Assembly: GCA_020555605.1 (NCBI GenBank)
Contig: JAJCJC010000009.1
Location: forward strand, 15,752 to 79,751
DNA from: a bacterium 210917-SL.2.15
GTDB lineage: Bacteria > Bacillota > Clostridia > Oscillospirales > Oscillospiraceae
Length of the DNA: 64,000 nt
Reading direction: 5' to 3'
Shown here: piece by piece, positions 9,313 through 16,158 of the stretch
How the letters are laid out: each line of letters opens with the position of its first letter
Numbering within the stretch: the stretch's first letter is position 1
Program-made: the position numbers and the translations under genes
Notes under the pieces: generated by a model
The model's database searches: none
Seen by the model: the letters and a program-made list of their open reading frames with translations, nothing else
Told to the model about the DNA's origin: nothing

Positions 9313-9341
9313 TTGACAGAAGGGGGAAGTGATACTATATT
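9313..9341 (+). promoter_or_regulatory. Strong promoter of the vanG-like operon
   Basis: TTGACA (9313-9318), a 17-bp spacer and TATATT (9336-9341) closely match the housekeeping sigma consensus. The ligase ATG is about 110 nt downstream. Confidence 0.8.
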
Positions 9342-9344
9342 GCA

Positions 9345-9382
9345 TGTACTAATATATATAATACAGTTAGTACACATAGTAC
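9345..9382. promoter_or_regulatory. Palindromic operator at the vanG-like operon start
   Basis: Just after the -10 box, TGTACTAA (9345-9352) and TTAGTACA (9367-9374) form an inverted repeat, followed by another TAGTAC (9377-9382). There is also TGTA-N13-TACA (9345-9365). A repressor bound here would block transcription start. TTAGTACA followed by AGTAC recurs at 59644-59658 in front of an operon encoding a YtrA-type GntR repressor, the best candidate regulator in this window. Confidence 0.55.
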
Positions 9383-9456
9383 AAAAACCTGTACGTGCGG
9401 CGATGGGAAATGGCATATTGCCGCGCAAGCGGGACAATTGGAAGGAGCGTTTTTTT

Positions 9457-10503
9457 ATGGACAAGCGTACCGTTGCCGTCCTTTTTGGCGGCTGCTCTTC
9501 GGAGTACAGCGTATCTCTGGCATCTGCCCAGGCGGTGGTGCAGCATATGGATCGGGAGCGCTATACGCCTGTGCTGATCGGTATTTCGCGCAGCGGGGCA
9601 TGGCTGCATTACACTGGCCCTGTGGAACGTATGGCGGAAGATACTTGGAACGACCCGCGTTGGTGCGCCCCTGCGGTCGTATCGCTTGACCGCGGCGATC
9701 AAACGCTGCTGGTGCGCAGGGGAGAGCAGATTGAGCGTATCCATCTGGACGCAGCTTTCCCCGTACTACATGGCAAGAACGGGGAAGACGGCACGGTGCA
9801 GGGTGTGTTTGAACTGGCAGGCATTCCGCTGGTGGGCTGCGGCTTGCTTGCTTCCGCGCTGTGTATGGACAAGGACCGCGCTCATAAACTGGCTGCTGTG
9901 GCCGGAGTGAGCGTGCCGAACTCCTATGTGCTGGGCCGGGGCGAAGCGGGAGAAGCGGCGAGCCGGGCCGAGGCGCTGGGCTACCCAATTTTTGTCAAGC
10001 CCGTCAAAGCCGGCTCTTCCTATGGCGTAACCAAGGTGACAGAGCGCGGGCAGCTTGCTGCGGCAGTGGAACTGGCGTTTTCTCATGACGACGCTGTGCT
10101 TCTGGAAGAATGTATTTCCGGCTTTGAGGTGGGCTGTGCCGTGCTGGGCAACGACGTGCTGACCGTGGGCGCAGTTGATGAGATCGAACTGCAGAGCGGC
10201 TTTTTTGATTATACCGAAAAGTATACGCTGAAAACGGCGCAGATTCATGTGCCGGCCCGTATCCGGCCGGAGCAGAGCGCCCAGATCCAGGAGACGGCTC
10301 GAACCGTGTACCGCGCTTTGGGTTGCCGCGGCTTTGCGCGGGTCGATCTGTTTTTGGATGCGCAGGGGCGGATCGTGTTCAACGAAGTGAACACCATTCC
10401 TGGCTTTACGGCCCACAGCCGGTATCCCAGCATGATGAAGGCGGCAGGGCTGTCGCTGCAGGAGGTTCTTACTGCGGTGATTGAACTGGCGGTGGAACCA
10501 TGA
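9457..10503 (+). CDS. vanG: D-alanine--D-serine ligase, VanG-like
   Basis: 348 residues; ATG at 9457 with GAAGGAG upstream. The ATP-grasp ligase fold is clear: FGGCSSEYSVSLASAQAVV at the start, FPVLHGKNGEDGTVQG, KPVKAGSSYGVTKV, and the metal-binding FNEVNTIPGFTAHSRYPSMM. The omega-loop reads FFDYTEKYTLK. The EKY there is the signature of D-Ala-D-Ser ligases (VanC/E/G types), whereas ordinary Ddl has an AKY-type loop and VanA-type lactate ligases have a different loop. It would make D-Ala-D-Ser ends for peptidoglycan precursors, which bind vancomycin poorly. It overlaps the next gene by 4 bp (ATGA). I judge VanG-like far more likely than housekeeping Ddl, because of the loop and the neighbours. 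Confidence 0.85.
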   Translation: MDKRTVAVLFGGCSSEYSVSLASAQAVVQHMDRERYTPVLIGISRSGAWLHYTGPVERMAEDTWNDPRWCAPAVVSLDRGDQTLLVRRGEQIERIHLDAAFPVLHGKNGEDGTVQGVFELAGIPLVGCGLLASALCMDKDRAHKLAAVAGVSVPNSYVLGRGEAGEAASRAEALGYPIFVKPVKAGSSYGVTKVTERGQLAAAVELAFSHDDAVLLEECISGFEVGCAVLGNDVLTVGAVDEIELQSGFFDYTEKYTLKTAQIHVPARIRPEQSAQIQETARTVYRALGCRGFARVDLFLDAQGRIVFNEVNTIPGFTAHSRYPSMMKAAGLSLQEVLTAVIELAVEP

Positions 10504-11024
10504 CGGAGCGAAGGCTGGAGCGCAGCGCCGTCCACCGGGGCGATCTGATTCTGGTCAATGCGCAGCTGCCTTTTGCCGGGCCGGAGGAGCAGGATAGGGT
10601 TCGCTTGGATGCAAATGTAATGCTGGCGCGCCGGGCGGCGGAGCCGCTGCGCCGCCTGGTGCGGGCGTTGGGCGGCTGGTCCGTGCTGGTGCCTGTCAGC
10701 GGATGGCGCTCGCAGCGGGAGCAGCAGGAGATTTACGAGAGTTCCCTGCGCCAGAACGGGCGTGCTTTTACCGAGCCGTTCGTGGCCCTCCCCGGACACA
10801 GTGAGCATCAGACGGGACTGGCCATTGACCTGGGACAGGCAGGGCCTGATCTGGATTTTATTTGCCCGGACTTCCCCTATTGCGGTATTTGTCAGAAATT
10901 TCGCCGCCGGGCGGCGGATTATGGATTTGTGGAACGGTATCGGGCCGGAAAAGAATCCGTGACCGGCATTGCCCATGAGCCATGGCATTTTCGTTATGTG
11001 GGCCGGCCCATGCGGCGATTATGA
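10500..11024 (+). CDS. vanXY: VanXY-type D,D-dipeptidase/carboxypeptidase (catalytic domain)
   Basis: 174 residues of peptidase family M15B. The zinc site is intact: SEHQTGLAID at 101-110 (His103, Asp110), catalytic Glu160 and His163 in HEPWHFRYVG. Such enzymes hydrolyse D-Ala-D-Ala and trim the terminal D-Ala, so only D-Ser-ended precursors remain. The reading frame ends with RPMRRL and a stop. The next 70 codons, in another frame, read as the family's usual C-terminal extension. Restoring one C in the CCC run at 11007-11009 gives GRPHAAIMTQRDLVLEEY, a natural continuation. The break lies after all catalytic residues, so the truncated protein may still work. Confidence 0.8.
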   Translation: MTERRLERSAVHRGDLILVNAQLPFAGPEEQDRVRLDANVMLARRAAEPLRRLVRALGGWSVLVPVSGWRSQREQQEIYESSLRQNGRAFTEPFVALPGHSEHQTGLAIDLGQAGPDLDFICPDFPYCGICQKFRRRAADYGFVERYRAGKESVTGIAHEPWHFRYVGRPMRRL

Positions 11025-11245
11025 CACAGCGGGATCTGGTGTTGGAGGAGTATCACATTTTCCTCAAAGAGTTCCCACTGGGCGGCACTCCTCTGTGCTG
11101 GAAAGAGGGCAAAGGCGTTTGGAAAATCGTTTTTGTTCCGCTTCAGGGCGCGCAGACCTGCATCCCGTGGGGCGGAACCGGTTCTTGGGCTGTGTCCGGA
11201 AACAATGAAGACGGGTTTATCCTTACGTTATGGAAGGAGCAATGA
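11010..11245 (+). pseudogene. Frameshifted C-terminal tail of the VanXY-like peptidase
   Basis: Reading in the shifted frame from just after the CCC run gives IMTQRDLVLEEYHIFLKEF and ends in SGNNEDGFILTLWKEQ, about 75 residues. This matches the small domain after the catalytic core in VanXY-G-like proteins. It has no plausible start of its own and stops 4 bp before the acetyltransferase gene, so it is the separated tail of the preceding gene, caused by a one-base loss (or a sequencing error in the C run). Confidence 0.7.
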
Positions 11246-11249
11246 GAGC

Positions 11250-11720
11250 ATGAGTGTGCGCCAGCAGATCATTGACTATTCCAAAGGCGATCATCTGGGC
11301 CTGTTCTGGCGGCTGTTTGCATGGCGGAGCCACACCGCCAGCCGGCGGCTGCGGGCGGTGCAGACGTTTTTCCTTAACCGCAGTGCCCGGCGGCACGGCG
11401 GTTACATCGGCAAAGACGCTGTCTTTGCCGGCAGGCCGGTGCTGCCTCACGGCCTGCATGGGATTTATATTTCCCGGTACGCCCGTATCGGTGCGGACTG
11501 CTGCATCTATCAAAACGTCACCATTGGGGAAGTGGACCGCGCCGCGCCGCAGATCGGGGATCACTGCCTGATTGGTGCCGGGGTGGTGCTGGTGGGAGGT
11601 ATCACCGTGGGCGACTATGCCAAGATCGGCGCCGGGGCAGTGGTGTGTTTTGATGTACCCGCTCATGCTACGGTGGTGGCACAGCAGCCCCGGGTGATCG
11701 TGCGGGAGGAGGAGCTTTGA
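11250..11720 (+). CDS. Serine O-acetyltransferase-like hexapeptide transferase
   Basis: 156 residues. The N-terminus is a short helical region; from about residue 50 to 145 left-handed beta-helix repeats appear (IGKDAVFAGRPVLPHG, IGADCCIYQNVTIGE, IGDHCLIGAGVVLVGGITVG, AKIGAGAVV). HGLHGIYIS and CCIYQNVTIGE resemble the CysE active site. It is shorter than classical CysE (about 270), like the short SATs of Firmicutes. Its place between vanXY and the racemase, with a 4-bp gap and overlap, means co-expression with D-Ser peptidoglycan genes, although CysE would consume L-serine. It could instead acetylate a different acceptor. cysK is encoded 43 kb away. Confidence 0.8.
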   Translation: MSVRQQIIDYSKGDHLGLFWRLFAWRSHTASRRLRAVQTFFLNRSARRHGGYIGKDAVFAGRPVLPHGLHGIYISRYARIGADCCIYQNVTIGEVDRAAPQIGDHCLIGAGVVLVGGITVGDYAKIGAGAVVCFDVPAHATVVAQQPRVIVREEEL

Positions 11721-11722
11721 AC

Positions 11723-12880
11723 ATGGACGATTGCTTTCGGAGAGACCGGGCTTGGATCGAACTGGATATGGGTGCGCTGCGGCATAATGTGGCAGTACTG
11801 CGCGCCCTGCTGCCTCCGGGCTGTGCGCTGATGCCCGCGGTCAAAGCCGACGCCTATGGTCACGGCGCGGCGCTTATTGCGCGGGAGTTAAACCGACTCT
11901 GCGTGAGGGCCTTTTGCGTGGCCAGCGCCCGGGAGGGAGCACAGCTGCGCGGGAGCGGCGTGGAGGGCGAGATCCTTGTGCTGGGCTATACGCATCCTCA
12001 GCTGATTCCGCTGTTGCACCGCGCCAGGCTGACCCAAACGGTACTGGACGCCTCTTATGCTGAATGTTTGAATCGGGCGGGCCTTCCGCTGGAGGTGCAA
12101 ATCAAAATCGACACCGGCATGCACCGCCTGGGGGAGCGCTGGACACAGATCGATGCGCTGGAGCGCATCTTTGCGTGCCGGAATCTGCGTGTGACTGGAG
12201 CCTTTACCCATCTGTGTGCCGATGAAACGACGGGGGAGGAGGACAGGGCCTATACTCATGCCCAGGCCCGGGCGTTTCAGGATGCAGTTGCCACCCTGCG
12301 CAAGCGCGGCTGTCAGGTGCCCAAGGTACACGCGCTGGCCAGTTACGGCCTTTTGAATTATCCGGAGATCGGGGGCGATTATGCTCGTATCGGGATTGCG
12401 CTGTACGGTGTGCTGAGCGGTGCTTCCAATGCGGTGCCCCGCGCCGCTGCCCTGCGGCCGGTACTTTCCCTCAAGGCCCGTGTCGCTCAGCTCCAGACGC
12501 TGCGGCCGGGAGAGCGGGCCGGTTATGATCTGCAGTTCACGGCCCGGCGGGAGACGCGGCTGGCGGTGCTGTCCATCGGCTATGCCGACGGGCTGCCCCG
12601 CTGCCTGTCCTGCGGCGTGGGCACAGTACTGCTCCGTGGCTGTCGTGCGCCCATCGCGGGCCGCATCTGTATGGACCAGACTCTGGTAGATGCCACGGAG
12701 ATCCCCGAGACTGCGCCCGGCGACGAGGCGGTGCTGATTGGGAAAAGCGGCGCAGAAGAAATCACGGCCTGCGACGTGGCGGAAGCGGCGGGGACGATCT
12801 CCAATGAGATTTTGAGCCGGCTGGGCGGGCGGCTGGAGCGGATCGCTGTGGAACAGTGCCGTATGGAACAAGCTGTTTGA
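11723..12880 (+). CDS. vanT: Alanine/serine racemase, VanT-like without membrane domain
   Basis: 385 residues. The PLP lysine is Lys41 in AVKADAYGHG; other family landmarks are IKIDTGMHRLGER, FTHLCADET, LLNYPEIGGDYARIGIALYGVLSG, ERAGYDLQFT (catalytic Tyr) and GRICMDQTLVD. The sequence resembles the racemase half of VanT proteins closely (RAWIELDMGALRHNVAVLR; LSRLGGRLERIA). VanT normally also carries about 10 membrane helices for serine uptake, absent here. It likely makes D-Ser (or D-Ala) for the ligase. The ATG at 11723 has the better spacing from GGAGGAGG; TTG 11717 is an alternative. It could be the housekeeping Alr, but cluster membership favours the resistance-type role. Confidence 0.82.
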   Translation: MDDCFRRDRAWIELDMGALRHNVAVLRALLPPGCALMPAVKADAYGHGAALIARELNRLCVRAFCVASAREGAQLRGSGVEGEILVLGYTHPQLIPLLHRARLTQTVLDASYAECLNRAGLPLEVQIKIDTGMHRLGERWTQIDALERIFACRNLRVTGAFTHLCADETTGEEDRAYTHAQARAFQDAVATLRKRGCQVPKVHALASYGLLNYPEIGGDYARIGIALYGVLSGASNAVPRAAALRPVLSLKARVAQLQTLRPGERAGYDLQFTARRETRLAVLSIGYADGLPRCLSCGVGTVLLRGCRAPIAGRICMDQTLVDATEIPETAPGDEAVLIGKSGAEEITACDVAEAAGTISNEILSRLGGRLERIAVEQCRMEQAV

Positions 12881-12971
12881 CTAATTCCAAAACGGATATT
12901 ATGCTCTTGGGGAAAAGATAGGGCAGGCTTGAAGTGCAGACGTTCCACGCATGAAAGGGTAAGTTTGTAAA

Positions 12972-13005
12972 AAGGCGCCGTTGCTTATTGTGGCAACAGC
13001 GCCTT
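12972..13005. terminator. Terminator between convergent operons
   Basis: AAGGCGCCGTTGC (12972-12984) pairs with GCAACAGCGCCTT (12993-13005) with one bulge. It lies between the racemase end and the thioredoxin end and can serve both strands. Confidence 0.6.
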
Positions 13006-13113
13006 CCTCTTGTGATTTCTGCGCGGAAAGTCCTTTTAATTTGAGACCCATTTCAGTTGTCCCGCTCCTGCCTGGACGAGCGCAGAGCGAGACTGCCACC
13101 ACTGGGATTGTTA

Positions 13114-13455
13114 TCAGCCTCGGATCTTTTGAATAAGGGCTTTTACCTCATCTTTTTTCAAGACTTTACCATAGGACACGACCTTGCCATCTACCACAAG
13201 AGCAGGAGTAGTCATTACACCATAGGCGGCAATCTGCGAGAAGTCTGTTACCTGGTCTATGGTTGTGTCCATGTTTAGTTCCGCAAGCGCCGCTCTGGTG
13301 GCATCTTCCAACGCATGGCACTTCGCACAGCCAGCTCCCAGCACTTTGACCCCGGAAGTTGTTTTTGCGGCCTCTGCCCGGGCCATCTTTTCCGGTGTGC
13401 AGATGCTCCCGCAGCAGCAACTTTTTTCTTCTTTCTTCTTACTAAACAATCCCAT
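13114..13455 (-). CDS. Small thioredoxin-like redox protein
   Basis: 113 residues of the TM0996/MTH895 group (redox-active disulfide protein 2). VKVLGAGCAKCHALEDAT carries the CxxC active site, and TTPALVVDGKVVSYGKV matches the cis-Pro strand. A cysteine-rich N-terminal tail (SCCCGSIC) could bind metal. It ends the ArsR/permease operon; such thioredoxins repeatedly accompany DUF318 permeases and may reduce a metalloid or the permease cysteines. AAGGAGG lies 8 nt before the ATG. Confidence 0.88.
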   Translation of the reverse strand: MGLFSKKKEEKSCCCGSICTPEKMARAEAAKTTSGVKVLGAGCAKCHALEDATRAALAELNMDTTIDQVTDFSQIAAYGVMTTPALVVDGKVVSYGKVLKKDEVKALIQKIRG

Positions 13456-13474
13456 CGTGAATGACCTCCTTAGA

Positions 13475-14476
13475 TTAAATCAAAATGAATTGAAACGCAT
13501 TGAACAGATAGCCGACCAAAATAATGCCAATCGCGCAAATTCCAATGAACAGCGCCAGCAATTTGGGTTTAACAGCCTTGCGGAGCATGATAAGTGACGG
13601 TAGGGACAGGGTGGTGACAGCCATCATGAAGGACAAAACGGTACCGAGTTGCGCTCCTTTAGAAAGCAGAGCCTCCGCAACAGGAATTGTGCCGAAAATA
13701 TCCGCATACATCGGAATACCTACGATCGTGGCGAGGATCACGCCAAAGGGGCTGTTGCTGCCAAGTACTGTTTCAATCCAATTTTCCGGTATCCAGTTGT
13801 GGATCAGCGCGCCGATCCCAACACCAATCAGAATATAAGGGAACACTTTTTTAAACGTGTCTAACATCTGTTCCTTTGCGTAAGTCAGACGCTCCCGTAT
13901 CGTCGGATCGGGCGACTCAATATCCACACCACCAGCCGAGAGGATGAAGCTCTCAACATACTTTTCCATATGTAATTTTTCGATAAGCGTACCGCCCACT
14001 ACGGAAATCACCAGCCCTACCACCACATAAACGATGGCGACTTTTGCACCGAAGATGCTCATAAGCAGTACCAAACTGCCCAGATCTACCATCGGGGAGG
14101 AAACCAAAAAAGAAAATGTCACGCCCAGAGGTAGACCCGCGCTGGTAAAGCCGATGAATAAGGGAATAGAGGAGCAGGAGCAAAAGGGTGTTACTGTTCC
14201 CAGCAGAGCGGAAACGATGTTCGCCCAAATCCCATGGAGACGACCTAAAATGCGTTTGCTCCGTTCCGGTGGAAAATAACTTTGGATATAGGAGACGGCA
14301 AAAATCAATATGCAGAGCAACACCGTGATTTTCAAAACGTCGTAGATAAAAAACTGGACGCTGCCACCAATGCGCCCATTCACATCCAATCCCAGTGCCG
14401 GCAGGCCCATGCCGAGAAGTTCATTGAGCCATTTCATGCCAAGCATTTGATCTTGAATAAAGCCCCATACGCCCAT
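13475..14476 (-). CDS. Permease, ArsP/DUF318 family
   Basis: 333 residues with about 8-10 membrane helices. TPFCSCSSIPLFIGFTSAGL holds the conserved cysteine pair of the DUF318 family (COG0701), which includes ArsP exporters of trivalent organoarsenicals. A second family motif is NSPFGVILATIVGIPMYADI. It lies between arsR and the thioredoxin gene; its start has its own palindromic operator upstream, so ArsR probably controls it directly. Likely role: metalloid export. The exact substrate cannot be read from sequence. Confidence 0.88.
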   Translation of the reverse strand: MGVWGFIQDQMLGMKWLNELLGMGLPALGLDVNGRIGGSVQFFIYDVLKITVLLCILIFAVSYIQSYFPPERSKRILGRLHGIWANIVSALLGTVTPFCSCSSIPLFIGFTSAGLPLGVTFSFLVSSPMVDLGSLVLLMSIFGAKVAIVYVVVGLVISVVGGTLIEKLHMEKYVESFILSAGGVDIESPDPTIRERLTYAKEQMLDTFKKVFPYILIGVGIGALIHNWIPENWIETVLGSNSPFGVILATIVGIPMYADIFGTIPVAEALLSKGAQLGTVLSFMMAVTTLSLPSLIMLRKAVKPKLLALFIGICAIGIILVGYLFNAFQFILI

Positions 14477-14504
14477 ACAAGAACCTCACTTTCCATTTGA
14501 TGGA

Positions 14505-14532
14505 CAATATATCAAAACTTTTTGATATATTG
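14505..14532. promoter_or_regulatory. ArsR-type operator before the permease gene
   Basis: A perfect 28-bp palindrome, CAATATATCAAAA-CT-TTTTGATATATTG, matches the ATCAAA...TTTGAT core of ArsR sites and lies 29 bp before the permease start. Confidence 0.8.
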
Positions 14533-14577
14533 TGTAGATTGAAACGCTATCTAAATTAGATGGCGTTTCAATCTACA
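14533..14577 (-). terminator. Stem-loop overlapping the arsR 3' end
   Basis: TGTAGATTGAAACGC and its complement form a nearly perfect 14-bp stem including the last arsR codons. It can end the arsR transcript before the permease, whose own operator lies immediately beyond. Confidence 0.6.
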
Positions 14578-14883
14578 CTGGGGACAGGTATTTTCTTGCT
14601 CCATGTCTGGAGTTGTCAATTTTTTCAACAGTTCTATCGCATAGTCCCTGCCAGAAGAACTCAGTCGGTAGTGCGTCCATTTGCCCTCCTGACGACTGAT
14701 GACGATGCCGGAATCGCAGAGGATTTTCATGTGGTAGGAGAGGCCGGACTGCGTTAAATCCAATGGCTCCTGAAGGACACAAGCACACTTTTCACCGCTC
14801 CTTAACTGTTCCAGAATTGCAAGCCGCTTAGGGTCGCAGAGGGCCTTAAACACTTTTACCTGTTCTTGATACGCTGTCCCCAT
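14551..14883 (-). CDS. arsR: ArsR family metalloregulator
   Basis: 110 residues: winged helix protein with the DPKRLAILEQLRSGEKCACVLQEPLDLTQSGLSYHM core. Cys in EKCACVL matches the position of metal-binding cysteines in ArsR; a second pair (CPQC) lies near the C-terminus. It should repress the operon until a metalloid binds. I place the start at 14883 (GGTGAG upstream) because the longer possible start would run into the operator at 14897-14912. Confidence 0.9.
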   Translation of the reverse strand: MGTAYQEQVKVFKALCDPKRLAILEQLRSGEKCACVLQEPLDLTQSGLSYHMKILCDSGIVISRQEGKWTHYRLSSSGRDYAIELLKKLTTPDMEQENTCPQCRLKRHLI

Positions 14884-14896
14884 GTTCTCACCGCAC

Positions 14897-14912
14897 ATCA
14901 AATTATTTTGAT
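14897..14912. promoter_or_regulatory. ArsR-type operator before arsR
   Basis: ATCAAA-TTAT-TTTGAT repeats the core of the permease operator and sits 14 bp before the arsR start, indicating autoregulation. Confidence 0.7.
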
Positions 14913-15108
14913 ATGATTAGTATATGCGGCACCTTTGAGTTTGTCAACCGTTCCATCAAAATTTCTTGAAGTCAATGCCTTCCCCGATCAAAAGAGCACC
15001 GGGGCCGCTTGCGGCATTTCTCCGCTGGTTCGAGTTGTTTGTCGGTCTCTGCCGCTGACCATAGGGTACGTAGTAATGCCGTTTTTCAGTATTACAGCAA
15101 AAGAGAAA

Positions 15109-15143
15109 AACCCCGGAAGTCTTGAAAGCAGGCTTCCGGGGTT
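15109..15143 (-). terminator. Original guaA terminator, now separated by the integrated element
   Basis: AACCCCGGAAG (15109-15119) pairs perfectly with CTTCCGGGGTT (15133-15143), and on the minus strand a TTTTTCTCTTTT tract follows. It lies 8 bp beyond the duplicated guaA 3' end at 15152-15167, exactly where the guaA terminator would be without the element. The 14913-15108 stretch shows no gene. Confidence 0.75.
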
Positions 15144-15151
15144 TCCGTTTA

Positions 15152-15167
15152 TTATTCCCATTCTGTT
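15152..15167. other. attL: duplicated guaA 3' end
   Basis: TTATTCCCATTCTGTT matches 27524-27539 (TTATTCCCATTCTATT) at 15 of 16 bases. On the minus strand it reads GAATGGGAATAA, the last guaA codons and stop. Confidence 0.7.
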
Positions 15168-15289
15168 TCGGCTTACGCTGAACAAGGCTGAAAAGTGCTT
15201 CTTTTCTGCTGAATATGTGGCGAATTTCAACAATTTTTCAGCAATATTCAGTGTAAAATGAACTATTCAAGCGTACTCTGAACCGCTAT

Positions 15290-15307
15290 TAGTACGATTT
15301 TAGTACG
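15290..15307. repeat. Left copy of an 18-bp direct repeat near the element end
   Basis: TAGTACGATTTTAGTACG lies 122 bp inside attL; the partner (one mismatch) is at 27396-27413, 110 bp inside attR, in the same orientation. Each copy contains TAGTACG twice. Likely integrase arm-type sites. Confidence 0.6.
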
Positions 15308-15360
15308 CCCGTTTTTTCAATCCCTTGAACTGCCTTTCTTTTGAAAATCAACTTTCAAAG

Positions 15361-15588
15361 TCAGTAATCACAGTTTGGATCAGGGTACAAGTCAACCACG
15401 GGGAAAGTCGTGATCAGAAGGTTTTTCCCACGCTCCAAACTATCCCGCATTATTGCTTCAGGATCGGCCATAGCACCTTCCAACAAATAATCCCGGCCCC
15501 TATATTCATAAACACAGCGGCCATCAGGCATGGCATAAAACACCTGTCCACCGAAACGGGCGGTGAAGGCTTCTTCAGTCTTGGTCAT
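15361..15588 (-). CDS. Small hypothetical protein of the element
   Basis: 75 residues beginning MTKTEEAFTARFGGQVFYAM, ending in VVDLYPDPNCDY. No known family recognised. The ATG at 15588 has AGGCGGTG upstream; a longer frame has no ribosome site. It is the last gene before attL and starts 14 bp after the zinc-ribbon gene, so they are co-transcribed. Genes at this outer position in phage-related elements are often accessory. Confidence 0.6.
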   Translation of the reverse strand: MTKTEEAFTARFGGQVFYAMPDGRCVYEYRGRDYLLEGAMADPEAIMRDSLERGKNLLITTFPVVDLYPDPNCDY

Positions 15589-15601
15589 AGCACACCGCCT
15601 T

Positions 15602-15991
15602 TCAATCCCACATGACAACGGCCACAACATCTGTTTTCTTCAGGGGTTCCCGGCAAGCTGGGCAACGCATATCTTTCCCGCTCCTGATCCGGTGCATGGT
15701 TGCCCCACACTCACACCGCTGAAGGATTGGAACCCGGATAGGGGCTTTCACAGTAACCGCCAGACGGCTTTCCAGCTTGCCACAGTCCCCGCATTGGTAC
15801 ATAGCCCTTTCAACGCTCACAGGGGCTTCAGGATGGGCTATCATGGCCGCTTGTGCCTTGGGGCCATAGATACCCGCCAGAATGCTTTCCCGCTCCATAT
15901 CGGTTTCCACAGGGGACATAAAGCCCACACCGGATAGAAGTTCTTCTTCACGGCCACATTTAGGGCATTTGTAAACAAACCCTTTACCCAT
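15602..15991 (-). CDS. Zinc-ribbon protein of the element
   Basis: 129 residues with four CxxC-type pairs: CPKC near residue 9, CGDC near 68, CECG near 93 and CPAC near 111. They probably form two zinc ribbons. Nothing else is diagnostic. It follows a terminator hairpin after the tape-measure gene, so it may be expressed separately as an accessory gene. Confidence 0.65.
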   Translation of the reverse strand: MGKGFVYKCPKCGREEELLSGVGFMSPVETDMERESILAGIYGPKAQAAMIAHPEAPVSVERAMYQCGDCGKLESRLAVTVKAPIRVPILQRCECGATMHRIRSGKDMRCPACREPLKKTDVVAVVMWD

Positions 15992-16041
15992 ACCGGTTCA
16001 CCCCTTTTGGATTCCAGTATAGCATACCTGACCAAAAGAAG

Positions 16042-16071
16042 AAACCCCGGATCAGCTATGATCCGGGGTTT
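16042..16071. terminator. Hairpin after the tape-measure gene
   Basis: AACCCCGGAT and ATCCGGGGTT form a 10-bp stem with an 8-nt loop and A/T flanks, usable on either strand. Confidence 0.6.
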
Positions 16072-16093
16072 ACTTGTTGACTGGAAAACCAAA

Positions 16094-16121
16094 TTCCCGG
16101 ACATTTCGGAGGCCCTAAAAA
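16094..16121 (-). repeat. Dispersed TGTCCG-type repeat, copy 1
   Basis: On the minus strand it reads TTTTTAGGG, CCTCCGAAA, TGTCCGGGAA. It is related to 20682-20708 and 23112-23135 and lies in the gap after the tape-measure gene. Confidence 0.55.
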
Positions 16122-16158
16122 GTGGCAATCGCACCCGCCAAATACATTTTGTATGCCA

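Noticed and set aside
9267-9460. A T-box or riboswitch leader before the vanG-like ligase
   Set aside because: The terminator hairpin lies upstream of the promoter, not in the leader, and I found no T-box sequence or specifier loop.
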